A stretch of DNA of 51,400 nt, taken from assembly GCA_030374805.1 (NCBI GenBank), contig JARGSG010000146.1:1-51400 (forward strand). The letters are read 5' to 3'. The notes beneath the pieces were generated by a model. The model made no database searches, was not told the origin of the DNA, and saw nothing but the letters and a program-made list of their open reading frames with translations. Both the position numbers and the translations under genes were made by a program. This stretch comes from Gracilaria gracilis. Its lineage: Eukaryota; Rhodophyta; Florideophyceae; Gracilariales; Gracilariaceae. Within the stretch, counting starts at the first letter, position 1, and the number at the start of each line of letters is the position of its first letter. This document shows, in pieces, positions 29,591-40,200 of this stretch.

Positions 29591-30153
29591 TCGCCTTCAT
29601 AATCTCCATGTTCCCCACACGTCTTACACTCTACTCGTACGTTTTCAATCGTTATATCTTTCCGACCACTCTCGCATATATCATACACCGTCAACGCCGC
29701 AGCAGATACAGCTGTCCACACCTCAATCTCCACGCCTCTTCGCGCCATCGTTTTAGCACTGGCCAATACTTTTACGATCAGCTTGATCTGCTATAGAGAT
29801 ACATCCACGGAGATGTGAGATAATGGTACCGGGTGAGACAAGGGTATCAAATTGCTAATTGTTTGGCAGCTTGTATTCTGGCGATTTGTGCAACCGTTAA
29901 CACGTCTCTTTTCTTCGTAATTTTCATCAGACACTGCGATAACAAAGTGAGGATTTTCACGCCGACCTTGAACTTCGCCTGTTGCTGTAGCCGGTCGAAA
30001 ACTCACAGACTTTTTGGATACATCTACCATGCTTGCCTTCTTCTTGCTATCGAAATGCGTCAGCGTACTCATACTGGTTAGTGATTCATTTCGTCCCTTG
30101 CTCAGCTGCAATCGAATTTGGTGTGCCAAGCGATAAGTCGTGTGTCCCGCCAT
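29584..30153 (-). pseudogene. moaC: MoaC-like cyclic pyranopterin monophosphate synthase, broken
   Basis: MoaC (plant CNX3) forms cyclic pyranopterin monophosphate in molybdenum-cofactor synthesis, in mitochondria in many eukaryotes. Seen: STLTHFDSKKKASMVDVSKK and VSFRPATATGEV, the MoaC N-terminus; then in a shifted frame KKRDVLTVAQIARIQAAK; then back in the first frame SNLIPLSHPVPLSHISVDV with the active-site His; a TAG at about 29790; and, in frame, RRGVEIEVWTAVSAAALTVY with the conserved E-x-E pair and DICES. Most catalytic residues are therefore recognisable, but two frame changes near 29880-29930 and the TAG prevent a whole product. It converges with MOG1 tail to tail. Sequencing error could explain the two shifts but less easily the stop. 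Confidence 0.8.
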
Positions 30154-30159
30154 TCTGCG

Positions 30160-31050
30160 GATTTGCTGTTATTGTCGTTCTGCACCCGTCTTCCGCCTTC
30201 TGGTTAGAAAGGGACCATTGGTGCTCACAGTCTGACGAAAGTGCACTGCGCTCGGATCGTTACATTCACAAGGTGCTGCAAACTCGAGCTCCAGGGTGAA
30301 AACTGAGTGTGCGATTTTGAGTACTGTACGCAAGTGAAACAGCGATATTTTCTTTTATAGGTCGCTTTCGTGAGACTCTGCGCTCTTAATCTTCATGTCT
30401 AGCTCACATTGGTAACAGGATCATGGAAAGATGTCTACCATACAACTGTGTAGAAATCGGGTCCCACAGAGTTCTCGGGAAGCGAGACCTGCTACAGGTT
30501 TGACTGAACTAAATTTTCCCCGATTGGTGCCCAACAGAGGAACAAGACGGCCTAATCTAGGTTAACTAGTTTTGAACAATGCTGGCGGTGACTGTGAGAG
30601 AAAAGATATGTAAACACCGCTGTTTGTAACATCTGCCCCTGCGCGTCAAATTCGCTCAACTGAATCCTCTATACCGGTCCACCACTGCACTATTGGATAC
30701 AAATATGAGCAGTACTGGACATGTAATCTAAGTAATACTAGATTAGATGAATTTAAAAGCACCCGCGCTGGCCAACACCAACCAAAAACAGTGAAGCATA
30801 TGGGTTTGCCCGCCGTTATCAATGTAGGAAAAGGCTGGTCTTTTCGAACGAAATGGAGCTAGTCTGACTAACTAGTATTTCAATGCCGAAGTGTTACTTT
30901 GAGTGTGTTCTACGGAAATCATGAAGCGTTTATAACGAAAGATTGCTATTCTGCAAGATTTCTCTAGAGATCTTTACCCTCGGTAAATCAAGAAAGTCTT
31001 CATTTGCATATAGCAGCGTCCTTCTCATCTAATCTTCACGACTTATACTT
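30160..31050. other. Region without recognisable genes
   Basis: Short ORFs only on both strands; no repeats, tRNA boxes or protein motifs stood out. It separates the moaC remnant from the FKBP/kinase fragments. Confidence 0.5.
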
Positions 31051-31060
31051 CGAATACTGA

Positions 31061-31246
31061 AGGTTCGTTAGCGTGGCTTATCAGCGAGCGTTTCGCCACA
31101 AAATCAGGTGGAGTAGGACCAGCTCCGCGAGTGCCATCGACATAGCCTAAATCTGGCTGCACAATGAAGCATCTCCTACCTCCTTCTTTCATACATGACA
31201 AGCCCGCTCCAAATCCTTGCACAACCTGTCCTGCTCCGGCACGAGA
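31061..31246 (-). pseudogene. FKBP-type peptidyl-prolyl isomerase, C-terminal fragment
   Basis: Seen on the minus strand: FETFSSRAGAGQVVQGFGAG followed by LSCMKEGGRRCFIVQPDLGY and VDGTRGAGPTPPDF, ending in a stop at about 31061. This matches the second half of the FKBP fold (GQVI.G...GL..MK.G..R...IP..LGYG). No FKBP N-terminal half was found in front of it; a kinase-like piece lies there instead. It is too short to be functional alone. Confidence 0.7.
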
Positions 31247-31265
31247 ACTGAACGTTTCAAACCTA

Positions 31266-31460
31266 TCAAAGCCGTATCATCAGGGCATGGGCGTGAGTCT
31301 TTTTGACTGCGACCGTTTCACCGCGGAACTCAGCTTTGAAAACCACCCCAAATCCTCCTGAGCCAAGTTGTTGTGCAAACTGAACTTCATATGTAGCCAC
31401 CTCGAACTTTGGATGCATACTTGGCGTTTTCCTTCCACTCGCTGCGGCCGCCAAGGCCTC
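31266..31460 (-). pseudogene. Protein kinase N-lobe fragment
   Basis: Seen: FEVATYEVQFAQQLGSGGFG followed by VVFKAEFRGETVAVKK, that is a Gly-rich loop (GSGGFGVV) and the ATP-binding Lys in VAVKK. The frame ends at a stop at 31266-31268, before the HRD and DFG motifs. The form resembles Raf-like/TKL kinases. Only about 50 residues are present, so this is a fragment, wedged between a charged ORF and the FKBP fragment. Confidence 0.65.
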
Positions 31461-31553
31461 CTTGTTTCTCCCAGTGTACTCTTTTTCACCTTTCTCTTAA
31501 TGCTTCGCCCAGGTCTTTCGCTCCGGATGTTGTTTTTCGAAGGGAATCGATTT

Positions 31554-32538
31554 CTAGTTCACATGTTTCTTTCGCCGGACTCGTTTTTCTTTCGCTATAG
31601 GTTCTCCGTTTTCTTCATCCCAGCTTTCGTTCTTACTACCACTTCGGCCTTTTCTCTTCTTCTTGACCCTTGGTTTTCGACGAGGTTCATTTTCTTCCGA
31701 TTCACTCTCATCATCCTGTTTCTCTTGCTTCTGCTTCTTCCTTCGGTTCTCCTTCCGGCCTAGCTTCTTACTTGTACTTGGCTTTAAATCAGTACGTCGA
31801 AAGTCCTCTTCGGAATCATGGTTACGAGGCACATCACTTGAGGAACCAGAGAGACTATTATCGTCAATTTATCTTTCATCCTCACTAAAAGAAGGTGGTC
31901 TTCGTAGCAGTGGAGATCGTGATCTTGCTCGGGGATCGATGTTGAAAATTCAAAAACGTTTCTGCATTCTCGGTCTGCATTCTATATCCGCTTTGATGAG
32001 GTTCCTGAGTTTCATTCGGTAACCCTTTTCGAGCACTGATAGAAAGCTTTCGAAGATTGCTAACATCTGGAAGACCCTTGCTCTAAACGCGTGAAGAATG
32101 TTGTGTTTCCAAGGCCGGCACTTTTTTCAAATCTTCCAGTGAAACTACTGGTGAATGGCTATATGCTCTTTTTGTAGGAGATATCTTCCTCCGTTGTGGA
32201 ACTTCAATAGAGCTGGGCTCCGCTCAAGGAAGCTCCGTCGTTTCTTCACTTGCTGCGTTCGGCTGCTTTACATCATTGCCTTCTGGGGATTCTGTTTCGG
32301 ATTCTCTCATCACTTCCTCATTTTGGGAACTTTCGTTTACTCTATCCTCTGATTCGTTTAGTTTATTCTTCGCCGAGTCCACAGCAGATGTTAAAATTCT
32401 CTTCTTCTTCTTTTTCGTCAACTTCTTTAGTAACGAAACCGAGAGGCATTTTGCTCTGTCCTTGACGTGCTTCAAATGTGTGTTGCACTTGTTCGCAAGG
32501 TCATAACGGCCAAAGATCTCGCTGCGGCAGTCAAGCAA
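31554..32538 (-). pseudogene. Highly charged Lys/Glu/Ser-rich ORF remnant
   Basis: Two open stretches on the minus strand, 32224-32538 (104 codons) and 31554-31832 (92 codons). Both have nuclear/nucleolar-like composition (SVSLLKKLTKKKKKRILTSA; KQEKQDDESESEENEPRRK; RVKKKRKGRSG). Nucleolar FKBPs such as yeast Fpr3/Fpr4 have a charged region like this before a C-terminal FKBP domain, and an FKBP C-terminus does follow at 31246-31061. They could therefore be parts of one broken FKBP gene with the kinase piece inserted. The composition alone is weak evidence, and other nuclear proteins are possible. Confidence 0.35.
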
Positions 32539-32614
32539 TGTGGTATTCCTTTTCTTATGCAGGAGATTTGCAAGACGTATTACGCCTTTTGTTGGCTATT
32601 CGCGACGGCTCCGA

Positions 32615-33025
32615 TTAGCATGAGGGCACTGCTAAGAAGTGAGCTGGGGGTAGCTCACATTGCGGCTCGGAATACAAACAACACCATTGACGCTTACCCA
32701 GAGATTGCAGCTCTTCCAAGATGTGTGAGTAGTGCATGAGAACACTGGCCACGTCGATGCTTGTCTCGATGCTGTTTAGAACTACGTAGACGTCGAAAAG
32801 TGGGTGGCCCAGGAATGTGGAGCCCCAATCGAAGAACGAATAACTCGTATGCAAACCTGATTTATCTTGTCGCTTTTCGATGTTTCGAAGATGCAAATCT
32901 CGATGTACCAAGGTCACTGGGAAACCTTCTGCGTCAAGTTCTTCGCAGAAGTGCTTACCCTTGGTATCGAGGAGACCCGTTGACCAAGTTATTTTTCACC
33001 CAACTACTGTAAACCATTTGGGTCT
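32615..33025 (-). pseudogene. Aminoglycoside-phosphotransferase-type (APH) kinase fragment
   Basis: Seen: LDTKGKHFCEELDAEGFPVT, then LVHRDLHLRNI, the catalytic HxDxxxxN loop of the APH/choline-kinase-like family, and YSFFDWGSTFLGHPLFDVYV, which holds the magnesium-binding Asp (IDW in the family). The tail is helical and stops at 32615. The N-lobe is absent. In eukaryotes this fold occurs in many small-molecule kinases, so no substrate can be named and no resistance role is implied. Confidence 0.65.
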
Positions 33026-33029
33026 CGTC

Positions 33030-33866
33030 CCGTTTCTTGCAGTTTTACTGGCTACGGGTTTGTTTTTGTCCCACTACTTACAGTAAGCAAACAAACCTAC
33101 GGTTAGTTCATGGCTATTCGGCAAAGAGTGCTTACTACTTTTGTGTCTGATAGCTTGACGCGCTCTTTAAATGCTGAATTGGTTGCTATAGACATGGGCA
33201 GGAGTGCACGCTTCAGCTTCCTTCCCCGTGTTAAGGCGCGGTCTAAACAGAGCGTGAACGTGAAGGCGTGAATGCGTGAAAGATTAAACGTATCAGAGAA
33301 CTTGCTGTAAATTAAACAGGCCAAGAGTTCTCTCGGTCCCGGACGTGGTCCTCAATTGCTTTGGCATTGAACCCATTAGTTTGCAACACTTGTATGCGCA
33401 TGTCAGATGATTTGAATTTGCGCTTCGCCTCCGTTTAACGCCACGTTCGACGTCGGCAAGCACACATGCATTACGTTGTCTGCGCTCGGCGTCGCGTGCG
33501 TCGCTCGCTGACGCAGATGCCACGGCTGGGTGCGTCGCCGCCGCTTGCGTGGCAGACTCGTGCCGCCTCTCTGCATCTTCGCATTGCTCTCCGTCCCCGG
33601 CTCGGTAAATGCGCGTCCACCGCCATTCATTGAATCCGGCCTCATGGATCGCCGTCGCGTGCGTTGCGGTTGCCTGCGTCGTCGGCGCGTGCTCTAGATC
33701 CGCACTGTTATGGGCAAGCTATTTAGGGAAAAGTAGTGTTAGATATCCGGGAAACAGACTTTGTAACATCGGATCCTATCGCCTGAAGGCGGTAGGTTGT
33801 TCATTTTTCTAACTCACACGCATCCCACAATCGCTTGTGAGGCGTCGATCACAATCTATACGCACA
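33030..33866. other. Gene-free stretch with GC-rich low-complexity DNA, 5' flank of Harbinger transposase
   Basis: 33.42-33.70 kb is GC-rich with many GCGTCG/GCGTGCG runs (for example GTCGCGTGCGTCGCTCGCTG). No ORF resembles a protein family. Terminal inverted repeats of the Harbinger element, expected in this stretch, were not recognised. Confidence 0.45.
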
Positions 33867-35317
33867 ATGGCTGCGGCCTTCGTCTCAATTCAGTTCGAAG
33901 AATTCAATCGAACTACACAATTACGGAGAGCGAGTTCGTGCGTCGTTTCCGTCATCGGAAAAGGATCGTGCTCTACCACGTCGCATTGCCCGCCGCGCGA
34001 AACAAGGAAGGACGTGACATTCGAATCCGTCACGGACTTCCTCAGCGATTCAAACTTTCGTCGGGCCTACCGCGTAAGTAGAAAGTCGTTTTGCAAGTTG
34101 GTAGGTCTTCTAACCCCGTTATTGAAGAAAAGCGATGAGATGGGCGAACGGGCTGGACATCCCACGCTTTCCGTCGTCACGAGGTTGGGAATCACATTGA
34201 GTGGCTTTTCTGGGAGCTACATGGACACAATCTATCAAATTTTTCGAACAAAACGTTCCACGGTCTACTTGGTGTTCTTTCAGGCTTGCGTGGCATTGTC
34301 GCGGGTGGTGAAGCTCCCAGGGATTTCGGACAAGCACGACGATTTATCAAAGCTTTCGAGGGGTTTCAAAACATTGCGGTCTAGCATAAGTCCGCTTACT
34401 GGATGTATAGGAGCTATCGATGGGATAACAATAAAGATCAAGCCTCCGACAAGAAACGCCGCAAAATATTGATGTAGGAAAGGTTACTACGCTATTCCCG
34501 TGCAGGCAGTGGTGGATTATGCAGGTCGCTTTTTGTTTGCTTCCGCAAGGTGTGTTGGCTCCACACACGACTCATTAGCATATGCTGCGTCTAAGCTCTC
34601 AGAGTTTTTGGGTCGACAGGACCTGCCAACGGAGTTTTGGCTGGTGGGTGATGAAGCATATGTGTGCACAGACAATCTCATTACCCCAATTCCTCCGTCG
34701 CAGATATGTTTTGGATATGAGAAGGCATTAAACTATTTTCTATCGTCTATGCGCGTCCACGTCGAGCAGGCATTTGGAAGAGTGGTGACACGGAAGAGAA
34801 TACTCCAAAGCCGACTGAACTACACAGTCAGCATTAACGCAAGCATCATTACTTTATGTATGAATTGCAGAACTTTTGCATCGATGAGGGAAAACCAAAG
34901 GGACGTTGGAACGCTCCTGCGGAACCTCAAATTCTTGAAAACGATGTCCAGGAGTGGTACGCTGCCTCAAAGAAGGGTTTCAATGAGATGGCAAGCGATA
35001 CTTTTGAAGAAGGAGTTGCGGTGGAGATGCTACGGTCGACGAGGAAGCGCGATGAGATGGTTAATATCATTTGTTGCCGCAACCTTCAACGCCCGGAGTT
35101 GAGAGGCGTGCCGGAGCCGCTTGGACACTTTGATCGCCGAGCGCTTTTTCTTTGCGCTTGCATGCGAGTTCTGATGAACTTACCGGCACCTGCGGTGTGG
35201 TACAGAATGGATTCATTTGTGGACGGCTTGTCCGGTACCAATATGTGCGCAAGGAGAAGTAGATTTCATTGCAAAGTCATGGGCCTCGACGTTAGAATAC
35301 AAATACCCAAGCGTTAG
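33867..35317 (+). pseudogene. PIF/Harbinger-type DDE transposase (HARBI1-like)
   Basis: Cut-and-paste DNA transposase of the DDE_Tnp_4 type. The start is taken at ATG 33867 (MAAAFVSIQFEEFN). Seen: a helical N-domain (SNFRRAYRVSRKSFCKLVGL; TRLGITLSGFSGSYMDTIYQ), then the catalytic triad: first Asp in GAIDGITIKIK, second in LVGDEAYV and Glu in VHVEQAFGRV. After a one-base shift near 34857 the usual C-terminus appears in another frame (YELQNFCIDEGKP). Damage: a TGA at 34470-34472 in a context (KY*CRKGYY) where Trp is expected, and the shift. The open frame continues in the shifted register to 35317. No terminal repeats were found. A Myb-like helper normally accompanies such transposases; see the ORF at 41.56-43.53 kb. 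Confidence 0.85.
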
Positions 35318-35339
35318 TCACTGTCCGCGTTGCAAGCCC

Positions 35340-37980
35340 TGAGCAAAATTAGAATGAGTCGCTTTCATATTCTGAGTTCTCAAACTCTGTGGGTGGGTTT
35401 GGGGAGGGCCACACGGAAGCCTTTGATGGTGAGACAGCCTTGGAGATGGCCAAAGCAGAAGAAGAGAAAGATCCGGACGAGATTTTAACCCTTCAAACCC
35501 AAGTAGACATACCCCTGCCGGACTTGTTGAGGTTTCAAGGTATCGATCCCGAAAACTATTTGTCCCACATGAAGGCTTCAAGACCGCCTGAGCCAAAACG
35601 ACAGTGACTCTGATATGAGTGAGTCGCTATCGTGGGGTGACATTGTACATGATGAAGAGACGATTCGAGCTGCAGAAACTGAGGACGCTCCTGATGTAAT
35701 TGAGGGTCAAAAACTTGCAGAAGAAGCTGCCGCCGGAATAGAAGAGATTTTGAGAGCCCAGGGTATTGATTCTGATGTGTACAGGGCCCACCAAACCATT
35801 TGCCTCAAACCTCAGAATGAATCCGATGCTTCGATACCATCAGAGGTTAGGTCCACGCGCGTCCACTCCAAGAGTAGGTTGGCGCATCTTTCGAACAAGA
35901 AGGCTGAACCGCGGGAGAGCATTGAGAAGGGGTCAACTAGTGATCGGCAGATTTTGGCGTTGACTCCTGCATTGCCGCAGAAAGACATGGAAGTTGAAGG
36001 AAAGTAGAACGTTATAACAACGGAGAATTATGATTCCATGAATGGAGATTCGACGAAAACTCAATGCGAAAGCATTTGCTCCCAATTAGACTGTCTCTCG
36101 AACACCTTCTCAAATTCGTTGTTTACAGATACAAATGGTACCGTGAAAAAGTTATCTGGAACTGAAGTCCGTGCCAAAAACATCCCTGATCCGAACGTGA
36201 ATGCAAAGCCTTACGCCATTGAGTCGCAAGCGACCCCATGTACTCGTCTCCCGAACGAACTGCTTCGAGGTAGTTTACGAGACTACCAAAGGAGAGGTTT
36301 AGATTGGCTTCAAACTTTATGGCGTAAGGACCTCAACGGGATTCTGGCTGATGAGATGGGACTTGGCAAAACCATTCAAACCATTGCGCTCTTGGCATTG
36401 CGTACGGTAGAAAAGGGGATATGGGGCCGTCATCTAATCGTCGTTCCAACTTCAGTTATGGTTAATTGGCAGGTGGAGTTTAAGAAACGGCTTCTGGGAT
36501 TTAAGTTTCTAACCTACTTCGGCAGCGTGAAAGAACGAAGGAGAAGAGAAGAGGATGGACCAGACCAGTTATGTTTCACTTTTGTATTACGTCTTACACT
36601 CTTGCAGTCTAAGGCTCACTTTTTCTTCGACGGAAGAAGTGTTACTACTTGATACTAGACGAAGCTCACAACATCAAAATCTTTGAGTGTCAGCGATGGC
36701 AAACCCTCTTGACCTTTTTCTCTCGTCATCGACTGCTCCTTACAGGGACGCCCCTCCAGAACTCCGTGATGGAACTATGGTCTCTTACTCATTTCTTAAT
36801 GCCGGGGGCGATCAAAAACTATCTCTACTCTTTATGGAGTGGATAGACCTTTCTTGCTTCGTCGACTGAAAACGGATGTGGAGAAAGGCCTTCCTCCCAA
36901 GACCGAACATGTGATTCCATGTCGTTTAAGCAAGAGACAACGGCAACTATATGAGGACTTCATGGCGCGAAATGATACTCAAAAACCTTTACAATCAGGA
37001 GATTTCTTTGGCCTTATGAAAGTTCTGATGCAACTAAGAAAGATTTGTAATCACCCCGATCTCTTTGAAGGACGCCCAATACTGCCCCCATTTTCCTGCA
37101 CAGGTATTTCCTATCCGGTTCCTACGGTTGTCGCTCGAGCAGTTTGGGAAGATGTGAGATGCAATGTGACTCTGCGGCTGTTGGGACTAGACTTTCAGTA
37201 CGGGTAAACGCACTCTGCTCGAAGTTGGTACGAAAGTGAAATCCCTCGCATCTCTGTTGTCAAGTCAATGCAAGGTGGCCTAAAGGACGAAAGAAATGTT
37301 GAGTATCTCGAAGGAACTCCGGACTTCGCACCCAGCGGTCCCGGTGGTAAACGCGCTCTTTCTCGCCGAGCTGCATTTTGTAAGACTATCTTGCATCATC
37401 AAGTTCTCATTCACGCTTTAAGAATACCGTAACGTGCCCTACTTGGACAAGATCTAAAGGAGGCTTTCAAGTTGACCACTTCCTCCCTGAGCCGAATGAT
37501 TGGGGCGAATGCTTGTGCAGAGTGATTTTCGGATGAGCCAAGGGTATGTTAGGTTCGCTCTGTTGAACAATTCATTGATAGGGCGAATCCAATTGCCCAT
37601 CGTTTTGGATGTTGTGTGGCTCGAGCAATAGCTTCTCGTTTTGACCTTTGCTTCTACAGCGATGATATGCTACGTATCAGAGAACAAGATGAGTTCCGTA
37701 GATTTTCTCGGAAGTCATCTTGACTTCGTGCTCTCTTTCGCGAGTTTGAGGTTCGAAGTCAAGTTACAATTCCTGATACAAGATTGATTCAGTAGGATTG
37801 TGGGAAGTTTCAAACATTGGAACGGCTAATTAGAGAACTGAAAGCTCGAAAGTCTCGCGCGCTTTCCTTCCCCCAGATGACAAGGATGTTGGACATTTTG
37901 GAATCATTTCTCAATCTCCATTGTTGTCGTTATCTTCGGTGGGATGACACAACAAAAATTGATGATTCTGAAACTAACGG
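35340..37980 (+). pseudogene. SWR1: SWR1/SRCAP/PIE1-type SNF2 chromatin remodeller, N-terminal and ATPase part
   Basis: SWR1 exchanges H2A for H2A.Z using ATP. Seen: an acidic N-terminal region (35.38-36.0 kb) with two similar motifs, LLRFQGIDPENYLSHM and ILRAQGIDSDVYRAHQ. Next comes the SNF2 domain: LLRGSLRDYQRRGLDWL, Walker A ILADEMGLGKTIQTIALL, GRHLIVVPTSVMVNWQ, DEAHNIK at about 36.65 kb, LLLTGTPLQNSVMELWSL, FLLRRLKTDVEKGLPPKTEH and LRKICNHPDLFEGRPI. After about 600 bp of damaged sequence the start of helicase lobe 2 reads ELKARKSRALSFPQMTRMLD and YLRWDDTTK near 37.82-37.97 kb. Motifs V and VI are missing: importin sequence starts at 37.99 kb. Frame changes occur near 35.61, 36.0, 36.62 and 36.84 kb. 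Confidence 0.85.
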
Positions 37981-37989
37981 CTATCAGGT

Positions 37990-40026
37990 TAGTAAGTGCG
38001 TTGCCCACATTGCTCTGGACTGGACTACGTTGAAGACGCCATAGAGAAAGCAAGCCTCAGGGCTATCCTTTACCCGCACGTCAATAGATTGTCTGCCCGC
38101 GTCGTCTTGTCGTATCTCTGCTTCTCAGACGCCGACGAGGAAGTGTGGATGAGCGACCCAAGCAAATATGTATGTCAGTAGTATGATTTCAACGACGACT
38201 TCACTTCGCCAAGCATGGCGGCCTCCAACTTACTGTCGATGATGGCTGATTTGCGCTCGAAGAAAACTGTCCTCCCTTTCCTGCAGTATCTAAATGATGT
38301 TGTACTCAATCCCTTTCTCACCGCTGCTTCTAATTCTCCTCAACGCCTTAACCTTTCTTGTCAAAAATTTGGTGCTTTTGCTCCTGTTGCCTCCGTGAAA
38401 GGCAAATTAATGTAGAAACCAGAGGTGTCTACCTAATGATTCTCAAGAAGCATGTCTATCCAGACTTCCATTCAGAATTTTGGCTCGCTGCGATTTGAAG
38501 CGTTGTTGTTAGATCAAGTCGCTTTATGTGAATGGCAAGAGTTTGGGGAAGAACTAAGGGAAGCATCTTTGCAAGGCTATGTCGAGCTACTGTCTGATTC
38601 AGAGCTTCCAATTCAAGCTGCAGCAGCTGATGCAGCGTCTTTGGAGTTTAATGGAGAACCTGACCGACAGCTATTTGCCTCTCATTCCGTCTCTGGACAA
38701 GCTCATTGTTCGATATCCGGACGAAATAATGCCGCTTGCTCATATAGTCTTGCGGAGACTAGTAGCCGCCTTCAAAGATTCTGCGCAAAGCATTTTCGAT
38801 GATGGCGATGATGAAGACGACCAATTGGCCTTCACTGTGTCTCAGGTTCTTTACCTGATATCCTCGGTCCTCTCATCGGTCGGAGAGTGGAGTCATACTA
38901 AACTAGAAGAAGAGAAAGAGTTCCTACTTTCAATTGAGAAAGAGCTGCAACCGCTCTTGGAATGGGTGTTTGGGAAGAACCCTCAAGTGTTTGTTGAAGA
39001 GCTTCTTGACGTTCTTGACGTACTTATTGTTCAGCTCGAAGAGCACCAGGTTGAGCTGACTCCATTTTGCGCGCCATGCTTGGTAAGATGGCGATTGCGT
39101 TTAACGAATGGGCTGGTGACTACGTTGAGCAAATGATGGATGTGATTGAAGGGTATCTTATGTACGATATGGCTGTTATTGCGCTTATGCAAAAAGGTAT
39201 CAGCGCATTTGTGCACATCAAAGGAAACTTGTGGTTCTCAGCATATGAAGATGAAGATACTGTCTTCGGGACTATGATCGCGGAGTTCCTTTTGCTGAAC
39301 CTCAATAAGATCAGTCCACGGCCAACGAAAATGCTAAGAGCCGTAGCCATCGAGATCGCAATGAGAGCTGGTGAACGATGCGGGAGAACCGGTGACGACG
39401 AAATCAATCTGCCAGAGCCACTTTTTTCGGTTGTGACGTTCTGCATGTTTGTAAATGCGGAGCATGTCTTAAAAGCACTTAACGTACAACCTACGCTTCA
39501 GTTAATAGTTTCTCAAACAGGGAACCTGCAGCTCTTAGAGAGAACACATTCGAAAAAGGGTGTAATTCTTGGACCGGTTTCAATGCTTTGTACCAATGGT
39601 CTGATCAGGGAAGAACAACAGGCACAACTGTTACATATCGCCGTGTGCATACAGCAGATGATCGATACGCAAAGAACAACTGTTGTAAAAAGCGCTGCGA
39701 ATGCTTGGAACCACTTTACGGCTCTATGGAAAGAAGCAGCAAGAAAAGGTTTTAAGTACCACTCCATTTCAGATGACAATGGTTCTGACCTCAAAGACGA
39801 CCAAGATGCCATGAAGGCGTTATATGACACACCCGAGCCATACAATAAGATAATCGAAAAGCTTGCGGCCTAAACGGGAGTATCTGTAGCGCAGTTGCAC
39901 CAGCTGTGTATGAGCCATGGTGCAATTGATATTGGGTTGTTCCATATCGACGACGTTCGTGACCGTGATGACAAAGGAGGATACAGAGCGAGCCCAATTA
40001 ATGATATAAATGAATGGAAGTATTAA
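37990..40026 (+). pseudogene. Importin-7/8-like (Sxm1/Nmd5 type) beta-karyopherin, C-terminal two thirds
   Basis: Nuclear import receptor of HEAT repeats. Seen: YLCFSDADEEVWMSDPSKYV, then after a TAG at 38179-38181 in the same frame YDFNDDFTSPSMAASNLL, a signature of IPO7/8-type importins. Next, split by a shift in a run of T at 38478, KKHVYPDFHSEFG and SLRFEALLLDQVALCEW; then YVELLSDSELPIQAAAADA, LVAAFKDSAQSIFDDGDDED, EEKEFLLSIEKELQPLLEWV, and, after another shift near 39065, a 268-codon open frame (39067-39873) of helical repeats ending GFKYHSISDDNGSDLKDDQD. The N-terminal Ran-binding third is missing. It sits between the two halves of SWR1 and in the same orientation. Confidence 0.8.
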
Positions 40027-40200
40027 GTGAACAAAGTCAAGCATTCAAGTTTTGAGCCGTGGTGGAATAAAGTTACCGAAGAGGACAGGTTAAGGATGAA
40101 ACAAATAGCAAAACGGCTGCATAGCTAGGTGCTGGCATGTGCCGTTTGGTTTCATTGGAAGAAAACCATCGGGGGAGGGCAAGAAGCGGTCTGAGTCTGA

